Shown: one piece after another, positions 36,682 through 48,669 of the stretch
Layout of the letters: each line of letters opens with the position of its first letter
Position numbering within the stretch: position 1 is the first letter of the stretch
Source of the DNA: Trileptium ribeirensis
Taxonomy: Eukaryota; Nematoda; Enoplea; Enoplida; Thoracostomopsidae
Length of the DNA stretch: 64,000 nucleotides
Assembly (NCBI GenBank): GCA_030248225.1
Contig: JASANE010028742.1
Coordinates: forward strand, 1 to 64,000
Reading direction: 5' to 3'
The notes under the pieces: generated by a model
What the model saw: the letters and a program-made list of their open reading frames with translations, nothing else
Databases searched by the model: none
What the model was told of the DNA's origin: nothing
Made by a program: the position numbers and the translations under genes

Positions 36682-36925
36682 ATAGGCTTTTCTCCCCAAC
36701 AATTTTCAAAATTTCAAATTTCCTACCGAATAACGACATAGGCATACAATGAAATCAAATATAGTTATATAGCAAGTCGTTTCCATACAGAGCAATTCTC
36801 CAGAAAATTATAGCCATAACAAAGAAACGACTTGCTATATAACTATATTTGATTTCATTGTATGCCTATGTCGTTATTCGGTAGGAAATTTGAAATTTTG
36901 AAAATTGTTGGGGAGAAAAGCCTAT
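36682..36925. repeat. Palindrome centre: two 102-bp perfect arms and a 40-bp spacer
   Basis: 36682-36783 and 36824-36925 are exact reverse complements with constant coordinate sum 73607. The inner edges are GCAAGTCGTTTC and GAAACGACTTGC. The 40-bp spacer 36784-36823 begins CATACAGAGCAATTC. Similarity drops outside the 102-bp arms but continues. Confidence 0.95.
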
Positions 36926-39044
36926 GGTGAAGACAAAGGGTACAAAAGCGTTGGCCCCAGTCCAGCGCTGGAGCCAGTCGAGACGAAATCTTGACAAGTT
37001 TGGAAGTTTTGTTTCGCCGGCGATTGTCGCCATTTAAAGTTTTTTCTCAGTCTTTGCTTTTCGTTCTGCCCAGGCGAGCCTTTCGCGTGCAGTATCTAAG
37101 AAAATCTCGCCTGGTTTTCTTGAGTTGAAAATTATACTTCAAACTGAGCGTAGTTTTTGCAATATAAAAGTCGTCTTTGCGGGTGCTGGCGAGTCGGGTC
37201 GATATTCCACGCACCCGTAAATGTTTGTGCTCAGCAATCGCAAAGTTTAGGAGTGATAACTGAAATATTCCAAAATCGTTAATTTTTCTGCTTTTCGACT
37301 GGTTCCCCATCCCGGCGGGCATATTTTGTAAACAGTATCAGCTGCGCTCGTCGGGTTTTATATATTCGGCAGTCGTAGTGTGAAAACCAATGCATGGCTC
37401 AAGTTTTTGTAGCGAAAATATTTGTTTGGGTAGCGGAAAAAGGAACGAGCCAAAGAGATGTAGAAGCCTAGAGGCAAAGGTTACAGGATGAAACATTATG
37501 AAATAATCGCTGGAGCATCCATAAAAAAATTCGAGTCATTCCCTCGTGAGATTTTATCATCTTTCAAAGTCTCCGACGTATGCTTTCTCTACGTGCGGCG
37601 ACGGCAGGGAGCGTCGTGAATAAATTTTATTCAAAATATAAAGGGTGCCGATAGTCGGGCGACTCATCAGGTGGTTGTGCCGCGTCATTGGTATTTCTGC
37701 CCCGAGCACAGGCGACGCGCCACCTGTGCTTGGTTTGTGCCCCTTTCCTCCTGCTTCTTGAAAAGCTCCACCGATGAAAATTTTAACTAAAGATCGCACG
37801 CGTCTTTGAGGAGCGAGATTCTGATCTCGTGTCGCCTGCCGTTACGCAACTGACTCCAGGTTTATTATAAATAACTAGAGAGATGTTGGTGTTAAGCAAA
37901 AAACTGAATACTGTTGAGTACGTATTGGTACCGCACAGATTGAGATTAGTTTCGAAAGAAAGTTTAAGAAGGATGAAGTCAGTTGCGAACCGGGTTAACA
38001 GAAAACTAACCACAAACAAATACAGTAGTTGGGCAACCGCACAAATTAGAGTTAATTCTCTGGTGAGACTTTGGTCACGATGTAGACTAGCCGTCGTAAA
38101 ACCTCACAGGTAGGCTGTCACGCCGGTGGTAACGGTAAAGAGCCTCGTCAACTCTTTTGAATGAAATCAGGTTTAAAAGGCAAGCCACATTAGCCTGAAC
38201 TCAGGGCGAGGTGTAATTGACCATCAGTTAATTTTCATCATACATGCCGGCGGTCGGTCATGCCAAGGGAGGGGTAAAGGCCCCACAGAGGGGGGTCGCG
38301 AACATCCCAGAGGGGTAATCCCCCCTGGCCGGCCCAATTTTCCTAGAGGGGTCGGTCGTGAGGACCATTTTTTTGATCTTTGCAGCCATATTTTGCGCAT
38401 ATGAGTTCAGTTTTTGCACTAGAGTCCGGCCTCAAAACTCGTCGAGACGCAATAAAAATATTATTTGTAGCCACATTATGTATTTGTGTATTTACACTGG
38501 ACTAAACATATATATTTCTATAGTACATATATACTACACATAGCATTGTTTTATAGGCTTTTGAGTGCTAGCTTCCTTATTATCATTTGAGGAGTGATTA
38601 GTGATATTTGGAAAATGCAAAATATTGTTATATATATTAATTAATGTTACGCTTCTTGTATGTATGTTTTATATCTTTCGCTTAAAATGGTTGTGTTGTT
38701 GTAACCTACGTATAAAGGCAGCTCAGTTTTTGAGAAAGCGTTAAAGGCAGCTCAGGAAATTGAAATATGAGTAATTTCCGTCTGGTGATGCACACAATTT
38801 GATTTTCGTATATGAGTTTTCGATTCTGAGAAGTGTAAATTGTAAGATAATTATATAAGTTTTATATAATACATTTATATAATTTATTTCGCCGCTTTTG
38901 TATAATACATTTTTGATATATCTTTTATTTCGCCGAGAATTTGGTTTTTTCCGAGGAATTTGGACGATGTAAGCCGAGGTGCGAGGAGCGGCAAAGCAAC
39001 AGCAACATCGGCGATATTCTGAAAACGGAAGTCCGATTGCCCGG

Positions 39045-39978
39045 ATGGTAGTTGTAAGTACTATGGTTTTTGCGATTTTTGCGAGCGTTGTGGTTTGCGA
39101 CAAAGTTGTAATAAATGAAATAAACGAAGACGACCCGCAGAAACCTGAGAAAAAAGAGTTCATTGAGGTCGCAACATTTAAGGGACAAACCCAGAGCATA
39201 GGAACACTGTCGCTGCAAGGATAAAGGCTAATTGGCATGCATTTTCCAGATAATGTCAAGAAGTTGCCAAAAATTGAACTTGTAGCAAATTTGTTGAACT
39301 CAAGAAGTAAACCCAATGGTCTTTTTGTTTTGGGTGCATAAGAAGCTGAAAACACAGACATAACAGTCAAAAGCAACATAGTAACATTTCGACGCAAGTT
39401 TCCCAAGACATCCGGCATAGCTACTCTTCCAGGCTTTATGGCAAACGGAAACACATGCGTTCAAGCAGTCTGTTTGTTAAAAGGCATGCGGCAAGAGTTG
39501 AAAGATACAAAACTAACAAATGCTCAACCATCACTTACAGTTACACCAGCTATTATGAACACGCTTTGTCAAAGACTTGTCGACATGGTGGTATACGCAC
39601 GCAGAGCTACGGCCTCCCGTTGCGTTATAATAGAAAAAATGATTCCCAGCTTTGTTGGGAAAGAATGTTTTACGTGATTTTCAGGCAGTAGACGCTGAAG
39701 ATTTCAGCCTAAATATATGTACGGCTGAAACAGGAAGTTTCGTTCTGCAATATGTTAAAATTGGTAGTCCGACACTGGGTGAGCGTAACGACTGTTCTGG
39801 ACCTCGCTCCATCATGGAGGGCCATCCTGAGATCGTAAATGTTCCCCTCACGCATGACATAGACCTTGAATTTGTTCCTCCTCAAGATGACCCAGAACAC
39901 GCTTGCACAGTTAGTTCTTCAGGAATGACACCTGCTGAACACTGGTCGTTACAACGCAATGCTTTGCTTCTGCTGTAA
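39045..39978 (+). pseudogene. Secreted-type lamin-tail-like (LTD) domain protein, broken
   Basis: From the ATG at 39045 the frame begins with a hydrophobic signal-peptide-like stretch (MVVVSTMVFAIFASVVVCD), then VVINEINEDDPQKPEKKEFI, the hallmark opening of LTD domains. Later parts in the same frame match the fold in order: NGLFVLGA, QAVCLLKG and LVDMVVYARRATASR. After one frameshift near 39,660 come DFSLNICTAETGSF and IGSPTLGERNDC, the usual Cys-containing LTD end. Stops interrupt the frame at 39222, 39339 and 39675. LTD domains occur in lamins and in many secreted proteins. Here the signal peptide suggests the latter. The stops may be true decay or sequence errors. Function unknown. Confidence 0.7.
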
Positions 39979-41816
39979 GAGAAGCCACAGCAACCGCGCG
40001 AAGTGAAGTATGCGAAGTCACAGCTGGTGCTGTGGCTTCAACTAGCGGAGTATCGCATGTTGAGATTGCATTAGTAGACGAACAAGTTTCAAAAATAACT
40101 GAGAGGCAGGTGCAAACGTGTGACTGGAATACAGAGTATTTTTCAAAAATTATTGGCTTGAGAAAATCAAAACACATCAGAGTAGCATTTTGCCGGTAGC
40201 ACCTATAGAAAAAACTATGTCCTGGTTCGAATATTTGACGAACGCGGAAGCTCCTCAAACTTCAAGATATCGATGTCGTCCTTGTCATAAATACTATAAC
40301 GAGCTAGGAATGCAGAGAAATTATAGGTCATCGCTTGCTGACCAGCAAGGTGTTTTAAAAAAGAGTTAGGACGACAATAATGAAACAATTTACAACCATG
40401 CTAAATCGTCTTCGCATTTAGCATTGATACAGAAACTAGAAACTCGCGCAGCTAGCTCGATTACAGAACGATTTAAAAGTGCGCAATCGCAGAGCGAGTG
40501 CAGACACACAGATAAATATGAAGTAACAGCTAAAATGTTCAGAACCATTTTTTGAAACAAAAATGAATATATCGTTTAGCACACAACCCGATCTTGTTAA
40601 CTTGCAATCGGCTAACGGTATAGACATTGGAAACCATCACTATTCTCAAGAACTTGCACAAGAAATTACTGAATTTTTGGGCAAAAATATGCACTCAAAA
40701 TTGGTTGCACACATAATTGCTTCAAACAAGCCCTTATCAATTATATCAGATGCGTCAGCAGATAATACACAAACTCACGTCTTAATTGTTTAACTTCAAT
40801 CTGTGAAAAGCAATTCTCCCACTATTTACTTTTATAAAATCGTTCCTTTGAAGATCGAAACGGCCAAAGGTCATATACAGGCATTAAAAGAGGCTTTTAA
40901 GAAAGAAGGGGAGCCATTCGTTTCTAAAATCAAAACTAATTTAGTGGGACTTGCTGCACATAGAGCACCTGTTATGATGGAACAACGATTTCTACGCGGA
41001 AAGCTATCAGAGTACGTAGGTAAACCGTTATACGCTGTGCACTGTATGGCACACCGCTTGCACTTGGCCTGTCGTAGGGCAATGGATGCAGTTGACTACA
41101 TGACCTAATTTGAAAACTCAATTGATAACGTTCATAAGTATTATAATGTGCATGGATACAAACGTAAATCACATTTACAGGAGCTAGCTAAAACTTTGGA
41201 TGAAAAATTCTATGAAACAAATTTACGTATTTCGCACTCGATGGGTTGCTTCAGAACATTCAGCAATCAACAAAATTCGACAATCTTGGAAATTAATAAC
41301 AACTGACCTAGAGCTAATTAGCAACTCAAGGATTGGTTTTTCGAACGAAGCTCGAACACGTGCGGAAAATTTACTTGAGCACTTGTTTGAAGACAGTGAG
41401 TTTTGTAGATTTAAGGAAACAGACGCTGTGACATTCTGGAAGTACTATATGGATAAACTGAAATTTTTGGAAAACACAGATATTATAAAACTAATCGAAA
41501 AAGCTTTTTTCCGATTGGAACGGCCGAAGCTGAGCGTGGTTTTTCAATTATGAACCATATACGAACTAAGCGTAGAAGCAGGCTAACTGTAAACACATTG
41601 CAGGCACTAATGCGAGCCAGAATTAACGGTCCAGACGAGATAAACAAATTCACCTCAGTTAACTACGCTCAGGAATGCGTTCGCGCGAGCCACATACCGA
41701 CAGTTGATGCTACAGATATCGCTAAGAAACGTCGAGTACATATATATTTAGATACAGATGAAACTGAAAAGTACGACAAAAATACCTGCCCAGAAGCAGG
41801 TTGTTCTAGCTAAATT
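39960..41816 (+). pseudogene. hAT transposase, KIAA1586/ZNF862-like, frameshifted
   Basis: Several frames together give the ordered blocks of this family. WFEYLTNAEAPQTSRYRCRP with a Cys-x2-Cys near 40,220-40,290 is a BED-like N-terminal part. Then come SLADQQGVLKKS, SSHLALIQKLETRA, NGIDIGNHHYS (40,615), LSIISDASAD (40,735), IYFYKIVPLKIETAKG, YAVHCMAHRLHLACR (41,030), FRTRWVASEHSAINKI (41,230) and LITTDLELISNS. The C-terminal dimerisation segment AEAERGFSIMNHIRTKRRSR is at 41,525-41,585. LSIISDAS holds the first RNase H-fold acidic residue of the family. At least four frameshifts or stops separate the blocks, so as written it is inactive. It sits directly downstream of the LTD region, inside the same terminal repeats. 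Confidence 0.8.
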
Positions 41817-42639
41817 GTAAGTTATATGTAGTAATTAAACTCATATGTTTTCTATTTCTGAAATGCAAAATTGATTATGGTTTATGATCGAAAAAAATAC
41901 TGAAACCATATGAGTTGACGGGCTTTCATATGCCACGTGTACCCATAATTTATTTAATCCTATTATCATTTATTTGGTTAAACGCTCCAGAACATTTAAA
42001 AAACATTGCTGAACATTTTGTTAAACCACATCTTGTGCATTTCCACCAAATACTTGGTAATAGGATTAAATTTTTCAACCAAATTGGCAGTGAAGAAGAT
42101 TAGCAATAAAGATCATTAGATCGTGAAAAATCATTGCTCGAGATCAGTGATTGCTCCAGTGTGCTTTGTCTGGCTGAACAGCGAATATGAAAATAATTAG
42201 TAATGCCAACAATAAAATAATATAAAAAAAATCATGTTTCAATGTCGTATGCCAATTCCTAGCCCAGCCCAGTGTGCGACTATTTAAATATTGCAGTGCC
42301 GTTCACAATATAAATTATTGCTAATAGTTTCCGTTCATAAGAACAGTTCAACAAATCATCTCTGTGTTTGTAATAATTCGTATTGTAATTGTAAATTATT
42401 TATGCAATCACTGATCTCTTAATCGGTTAATCGACCTTGGACCATAGCAGGCATTCAATGTCGAAATATCCAGTTAGTATATAAATAAGTACAATTATTA
42501 ATTCGATTAACTTTTACTTCAGGGAATAACGTCGTGAACAAAAAGCTTTCCGCAAATTTACAGCCGCACATGCACCTTTAGCAAAAAGCGGGCGCAATTA
42601 GCGCAAGTTTTTGCACTAAGGAACTACTACGACACTCGT

Positions 42640-42700
42640 CGAACCGTCGAGCCCCCCGTCGGGGGTGCTACGCACCCCAACCCCAGGAGGGGGTTACCTC
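42640..42700. repeat. Subterminal G/C-rich hairpin of the hAT-like element
   Basis: CCCCCGTCGGGGG and GGGGTGCTACGCACCCC form self-complementary stems about 60-100 bp inside the 3' terminal repeat. The left-arm copy keeps the GGGGTGCGTAGCACC stem at about 31,938. Confidence 0.6.
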
Positions 42701-42758
42701 AGAGTCCGGACCTCAGAGGGATTACCCCCTACCCCCTGCCGGCATGTATGATTCTCAT

Positions 42759-45700
42759 ACTCCTATTAGCTCTCTGATAAACCTCAGCGACAGTTTTTTT
42801 ACTGACAAGACTATGTTGGAACTGGTCTCGACCTCGCCCAAGTGTGTAACTCACAAGTGGCTCCATGCCTATAAACGTTTTGAAACGTTGTGACGACGGT
42901 TGCAAGATTTGGCAGGACTATACGGTGTTTTTCGTAGAAGGCGAAGTGAGACTAAAGAGTAAAGTTGTTGGTAAAAGATATATACATATAAAAAGAACCT
43001 TTGTATAGTGCATTTCAGCTGTGGACCATAACTTCAGCTGGCCCGAATGATCGGTCCTACTTCGTATCTCCAGATTTGAGGATACAGTACGAACAGATTT
43101 TAAAGGGAAATTTATGCTCGAGTCATGAAAAACGATTAGAGTGTTCACGTGTCGGGTCCTCGAATCGGGGTCCGACACTTCTGAAGAGTGCTACAATGCA
43201 ACATTTTAATTTCTTGTTTTGCATACCTCCATATAGTTTTGATGTCATGCATGTCGTTGTTTGGTCGCGACGAATTTCGGGTAATAAAGTATTCGACGTG
43301 TGTTTTACTTCTATAAGTGATAACCAGTTTATAAAGCAGGGGACGCTACGGCCTGGACCACAGTGATGAGCGCGGGTGTTAAACCCATAGTCCTGTAGTT
43401 GTGGGTAATAGTAACAGGTTCCGATAATTTTTAGAATAGAAATGGTTGTGAAAGCAAAGTAACAATCTACCCTAACCGTTTTGAATCCCAAAATTCGAAA
43501 AAAGGAACCACGGCAGCGACTGCATTAGCCATAACCTGAATAAACACGTCGGTGTGTTCTGACGTCCGCGTCTGAATTATTTCGTCAGATTTGGTTGTGC
43601 ATAGTCGAAACACGGCTGTGGGGTTGATAGTCAACGCTTCTCGTAGTGATCTAGTTACAGATGTTCAGGCATTTTCGTACCTAGCGTGTGCAAACTATCA
43701 TGCGAACTGGTATTCGTAACGTAGGCGAACAACCGTCTCCATGGCGAATATTGTCGTCGCCAGCGTTGCTCCACAAATAAAATGTGAAGAGGCTTCCGAG
43801 CGAGCACGTAGATCAATCTCAACGGTGTTGGAGTTTGCCAAAACGTACGCGTGCATTGAAAAATATAAAACTATCAGCTTCACAAGTGTTCGAGGCATCG
43901 CCTATGCTCAATAACCCTCTAAAACTAAATACAAGTATCAACCCCATCAGGCGGTAGAAAAAGGCCGGTAAATGTTCATTTTTATCCCGCTAGAGAAAAC
44001 ATCATTTCTATGAGTGTTTTCCCCGGACGCCAACGAATGCTTTAAGTATAACCACCGCTAGGGTCAAAACGTGAAGGCGCGCTCCAAGGTCAATATTACA
44101 AACTTTGGTAGGACTCCGACTACGCATACATACCTTGCAGAATCAAATCTCCAGTTATTGGAGAACCCATATTCGGGACGTGGAGGAGTGAGGATAAGGC
44201 GGATCAGCCTTACCTGTGAGCACGCTTAAACGTTGACACAGCCTTGGGGAGCCTTTATACCACTGATCGCGGGCCTACGTAGGGGCCAGGCTCGATAATC
44301 TTGTTAACTCGCCGGCGACCTGTCAGGCTCACCGGTTCCTTTAGATCGACTGTACGTTCACCGGGGATTCGGGCAAACCGGGGTAGTCGGGACATCACAG
44401 TGGACACCATTGTGTTTTAGCGATTTTTAAGGCGGTACGCATAGTGTAGACAAGACTATGGTATGGTGTACTACAACTGTTTCTACCCCTAAGTGTTAAC
44501 AGCTGTACCCGTAATGCGTGCCATTCTCGAAATACAAAACCTGAGCCTCAGCCTTAAAGCTTAGGTTTTTATGTGAGAAAAATCTAAAGGCTAACTCGGG
44601 TTTTGCCGCTCCCAGTATACACCGCTCTAAGCTATTCTTTTTTCTAGCGATATAACGTACTGCCCCTCAGGGTTACCAGAGCGATGATGTCGATGATAGT
44701 AACAGAGACACCCAGAGTGGGCAACACTACCTCATTACGATGATTTTAAAATTGTGCGCCGCACTAGTCTTCTATTACAAATAATGAGCTCGCACTTTGC
44801 TGCGCATGAAAGCGGTTGATGTATTGCAGCCAAAACATTAGTGTAATATGCTTTCAAACATTACACTGTAATATCTTTCGCAAAATGACACTGAAATTAT
44901 AAACAAAATCATTTAGGTCATACATGCTCATGCTGAGAGTGGGATTTATCGCACATTTGAGGGTCGATACCCTCTCCGCGTACAGCCAGCCGACCGACCC
45001 AGCTCCCACACAGAGAGGTACCTTGGCCCCTCTCGGCCATTATTTGCAAGATTGCAATGAAATTCAAAATTTAAAAATCATTCATTTGATACATGCTTTT
45101 TTGCGAAAAGGGAGATTATTACACATCTGAATGTCGGAACCCTCTTGACGCACAGTCGACCCGCTCCCCAGCAAATACCTGGTTCACTCTGAGGCTTGGA
45201 TCTTCTATCGGCGCGTTTCCTCACTCATTTGACCAATTTTTCTCTACCTTTAGCCAAAATGCTCAAAATTTGTTGCAATTTTTGCTCATTTTACTTAATT
45301 TTAGCCTAATTTTGCCAAAATTTTCAGCGCATTTTGAATGAGGAGAGCAGTTCGCTTTAACGTTATAACCTAACGGCTCTTAGGAATACTTGAGCCACCA
45401 AAACCGTGTAATTCTTTTAAGCGCGGTACGGTCTTCCTACTGCTGCGCTTTGTGTTCGGTAGCCCTAATATTTGTAAAAATTACAGTCTGAACGTTTACA
45501 AATATAAATCCCATAAATTATTGACTGTGATTTAATAGATTAGCATCCAGAAAATAAAAATTACGGGGTACGTTGAATTTCTCAACACCATTAAATTGTC
45601 AATGGTCCAGCACCACTGTTTCGGAAAATTACTGGGTGCAAACTCTGCACTGCCAACAAACACTCAGATTTCGATCCATAAAAGTTTTCACTCCTGATTC

Positions 45701-46430
45701 TCTATAGTAGATGATATATAATAATCTGGTTATGGATAAGATACTTCCGTTATTTCAGTGGAGAGTCCTTAAAAACGAGCTCCCTTTAGTCGAACTATTG
45801 AATAACAGTTAGGACCAGTGGATAATTATCAAACAAGGATTCTGTTAAAAAAGTTACGATGGTCGAAACAGAAACTAGTCCTGTCGTTCATTTAGAATTT
45901 AATATGTACCGAAATATGTTGAAATCTTTCGTAGTTTTATTACATGGCTGTGTGGTCATTTCCAGTGTCCGTCATAGGTTTATTAAACTTTACCCAAAAT
46001 ATGCCCATATTACTTGTTTATTACTTTGCTAATCAAATTGAGTAAAAAACAGATTGCTCTTAACTGTTTTTATTTGTGTCGGGGGTGTCGGGTTTCGTAG
46101 GCTACCCAGGGGTTCCCGGGGCAAAATCCCAATTTTTCTTGTTTTTCACTAAATCATATATTATGTTTTCTCCGAATTTCAAGTTTTATAAAATTCTAAA
46201 ATTTTAAGCTTACTTTTTTATTTTTCTAATTTACATATTTTCTTTTCATTTTTTGCTAACTGTTCAATCTAGGTTGTTTTTATTGTAACAGATCAGTCTA
46301 TCTCTAGAGCTCATCGAGTGCGGCTGTCATTGAAACGATTCCGATTTTTATATGACGTTCAATTAATTATTTAGTAGGTAATATTACTTTTCCCTATAAA
46401 ATCGATTGATATAAATGTAGTTGGTCTAGT
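42759..46430. other. Right-arm sequence without recognised genes
   Basis: Counterpart of 28.9-31.8 kb but of ordinary complexity. I see short ORFs only, none with family features. An A/T-rich stretch at 45,230-45,340 repeats TTTGCCAAAAT / TTTAGCC phrases. Confidence 0.4.
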
Positions 46431-47600
46431 AATAGCTTAAAATTTCGGAGTCGAGTGAGTTATGACCCGGGTGAAAGTGCAGGTGGGACTCGAAAATGCT
46501 AGTAGTGCAACTGCGTCGTCTGGCGGCTGTCTTGCGTCGTTGGCGTGGAAGCATTATTCGTGAGAATACCGGGTAAGGGGACTGGTTCGGACGACCAATA
46601 ACTTGAGCACCTACATAAATACCAGTATCATCATCCGTCCGGGGGCATACGCTGAGCAAACTTCGACTGCATAGAAGTGTACCGCTTCTGTACAGTTTTA
46701 ATAACGTGGTCTTCCAGCCGTCCGTGTCGGCCTGAGTAAAATAACTGGCACTACTAGTATAAATTTAAGGCCTAGGTTGAGGTAATTATATAATCGTATG
46801 GTGCACTCGCCGTCCGGGTGTGTGTTGTGTTAAAACCATAACGTTAGCATCGTAACAGAAAAAGTTAAACCCTAATCACTATAGCTCAAGTGTAACCTTT
46901 AAACAATAGCGTTGATAACTTAGGGTTAAGAAATAGGTCAAATACTCGGTAGCTTTAATTTAACTTAAAAACTAAAGTACCTACTAGATAGGATCGTCGA
47001 GAGTACCGAGAAGTAGTGCCTAAAGTGCACAATGAAAGTGGAACGTCAGACTGTGCAATAGGAGGAGTCAGACTGTGCAATTGAATAAGGTGGCGCGAAA
47101 GCGTCAGCTAAAACAATAGCGTACGAAACAATAGTACGGTCATTTTGATATCGAGCGCTTGTGTAACGATATCGAAAAAGTAGCGTGAAGTCTGGATGAG
47201 CAAAAATACGGTGCGGAAACACGGTACCGAGGCTTTTTGGAACTGAGCGTCGAGTATAGTACGAGAGTCTAATACGATTAGCAAATTAGTGCCGCGAGTG
47301 ATCTATGCTTTAACGGTGCCTAACATTTTATTATTTTGTAATAAACATTCTATATCCATGTCTGTTGACCGAATGTCTGGAACTCGAGCAATAGAGCCGA
47401 TCAAGGGTCACGCCGCATCGCAAAATATAAGGCACCAGAGTCGCTCACGAAAGAAGATGCTCGCTGTACCAAGTGTCCCATCGGTATACTACTGGCCACA
47501 CATCGAACCACACAATCTTTCGGTGACGAATCCCGTCCCCTTTTTAATTCCGATAGCCGACATAAGAAAAAATCCCTATCCAAACCATATATACCCCCAA
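46430..47600 (+). repeat. LTR-like repeat, right-arm copy
   Basis: Contains GAGGTAATTATATAATCGTA, the TTGTAATAAACATTCTATAT polyadenylation-type stretch and a downstream block ending GGTGACGAATCCCGTCCCC. The same order in the same orientation recurs at 57,880-58,510, outside the palindrome and about 11.1 kb away. This is consistent with LTRs of one gag-bearing element. Confidence 0.55.
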
Positions 47601-47606
47601 GAAAAT

Positions 47607-48669
47607 AACAATATAACAGGAGGTGCAGTGGCAATCCTTGTCCTAAGTTCTCAAATTCTAAAAATTATACTTTCGAAACTATATATATATTTCTTTATTA
47701 TACCTTTCCCTATTTAAGCTCAAACTTTATAATTCTTAAATTTTAAAATTTTGTTTATCACCTACATAATTTACATAAATTCGTTTTATTTTTCCTATTA
47801 GCTAACTTACTCTTAAAGAGTTTAGTTTTCAATCAGTTGTGTATTCGCAGCCCTTCAACTTGTTTTTCTTTAAATGGTGTTATTGTAGTGGGGACCGGCC
47901 TTGTCGTGGTACTGGAGCTTCCCGGGTTCTCCGGAGATCTAAAGGAATGACGCATGTACTGCTGTGACACATAGCTTTAAGATTGTCCTAGTAAATATGT
48001 AAGGCAAATTCATTAAGCCTTGTTGGAATTTATTGTAGGTACGTACTCATAGTTTCGGTTAACATCACACTTGTAATTTTATGTTAATTCTTTTTATTAC
48101 AGACATGTATAATTATACGGTTGACGAATTATTATGGCAGAAGCGTCGAATTCGCCTTTGGTAGCCGACTTGAATTCTGGTGATACCAGACGAGTGGTTG
48201 GTATACATGACGATATAGAAACATTTAGACGAAGGCTTACTAGTGGTTAGCAATATAATTTGTATTAACATAAATTTGTGAGAAAATTCATACAATATTA
48301 GTTTATACAATTATAATTATTATTTGTATAGCGTACACCAATATTAAATTTCTACTTATGTAAATACATATCTATAAGAAAATATCATAAACAATATAAC
48401 AGGAGGTGCAGTGGCAATCCTTGTCCTAAGTTCTCAAATTCTAAAAATTTTACTTTCGAAACTATATATATATTTCTTTATTATACCTTTCCCTATTTAA
48501 GCTCAAACTTTATAATTCTTAAATTTTAAAATTTTGTTTATCACCTACATAATTTACATAAATTCGTTTTATTTTTCCTATTAGCTAACTTACTCTTAAA
48601 GAGTTTAGTTTTCAATCAGTTGTGTATTCGCAGCCCTTCAACGTGTTTTTCTTTAAATGGTTTTATTGT
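47607..48669 (+). mobile_element. Small element with ~280-bp direct repeats, right-arm copy
   Basis: 47607-47886 and 48390-48669 are near-identical direct repeats 783 bp apart, the same spacing as in the left arm. The interior contains a G/C-rich GTGGGGACCGGCCTTGTCG segment and the short ORF listed next. No reverse transcriptase, so any mobility would be in trans. Confidence 0.6.
48134..48250 (+). other. Short conserved ORF after an acceptor-like site (38 aa)
   Basis: The ORF MAEASNSPLVADLNSGDTRR continues to ETFRRRLTSG and a stop. It follows a polypyrimidine acceptor-like TTCTTTTTATTACAG at about 48,103. The left-arm copy (minus strand, about 27,068-27,184) keeps the frame with a few substitutions. 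It could be a captured exon or the start of a lost Gag. I do not recognise it. Confidence 0.35.

Larger units (their letters stand above)
18228..36783. repeat. Left arm of the giant palindrome
   Basis: From TTACCTTGATTG at 18228 to the centre this stretch is matched in inverted order by 36824-56902. Anchors include the BEL ORF (18574-22620 against 56641-52601), the small direct-repeat element (26643-27705 against 48669-47607), the LTD region (about 34,130-35,074 against 39,990-39,000) and the central 102 bp. The arm is ~1.5 kb shorter than its partner because of indels, mostly in 29-34 kb. In 35,075-36,681 I see only palindrome-matched sequence without recognisable genes. Confidence 0.9.
38239..42750 (+). 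mobile_element. hAT-like DNA transposon carrying an LTD-like gene (4.5 kb)
   Basis: Ends in 13-bp perfect terminal inverted repeats, CATACATGCCGGC at 38239 and GCCGGCATGTATG ending at 42750. They are flanked by 8-bp direct repeats ATTTTCAT (38231-38238) and ATTCTCAT (42751-42758), one mismatch, which fits a hAT target duplication. G/C-rich subterminal regions with GGGGTAA-type repeats lie inside each end. It carries two decayed coding regions in the same orientation: a secreted LTD-like protein and a KIAA1586-type hAT transposase. The element lies wholly within the right palindrome arm. Confidence 0.75.

Noticed and set aside
38741..39454. 237-codon minus-strand ORF
   Set aside because: It is the reverse of the LTD coding region and shows no family features. 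The plus-strand motifs explain its length.
38239..42750. Polinton/Maverick-type giant element explaining the palindrome
   Set aside because: No DNA polymerase B, packaging ATPase or capsid coding is visible, and the arms consist of unrelated nested elements.
47289..47717. 142-codon ORF as a gene
   Set aside because: Lies across an LTR-like repeat and the start of the small direct-repeat element. Not kept open in the mirror arm.
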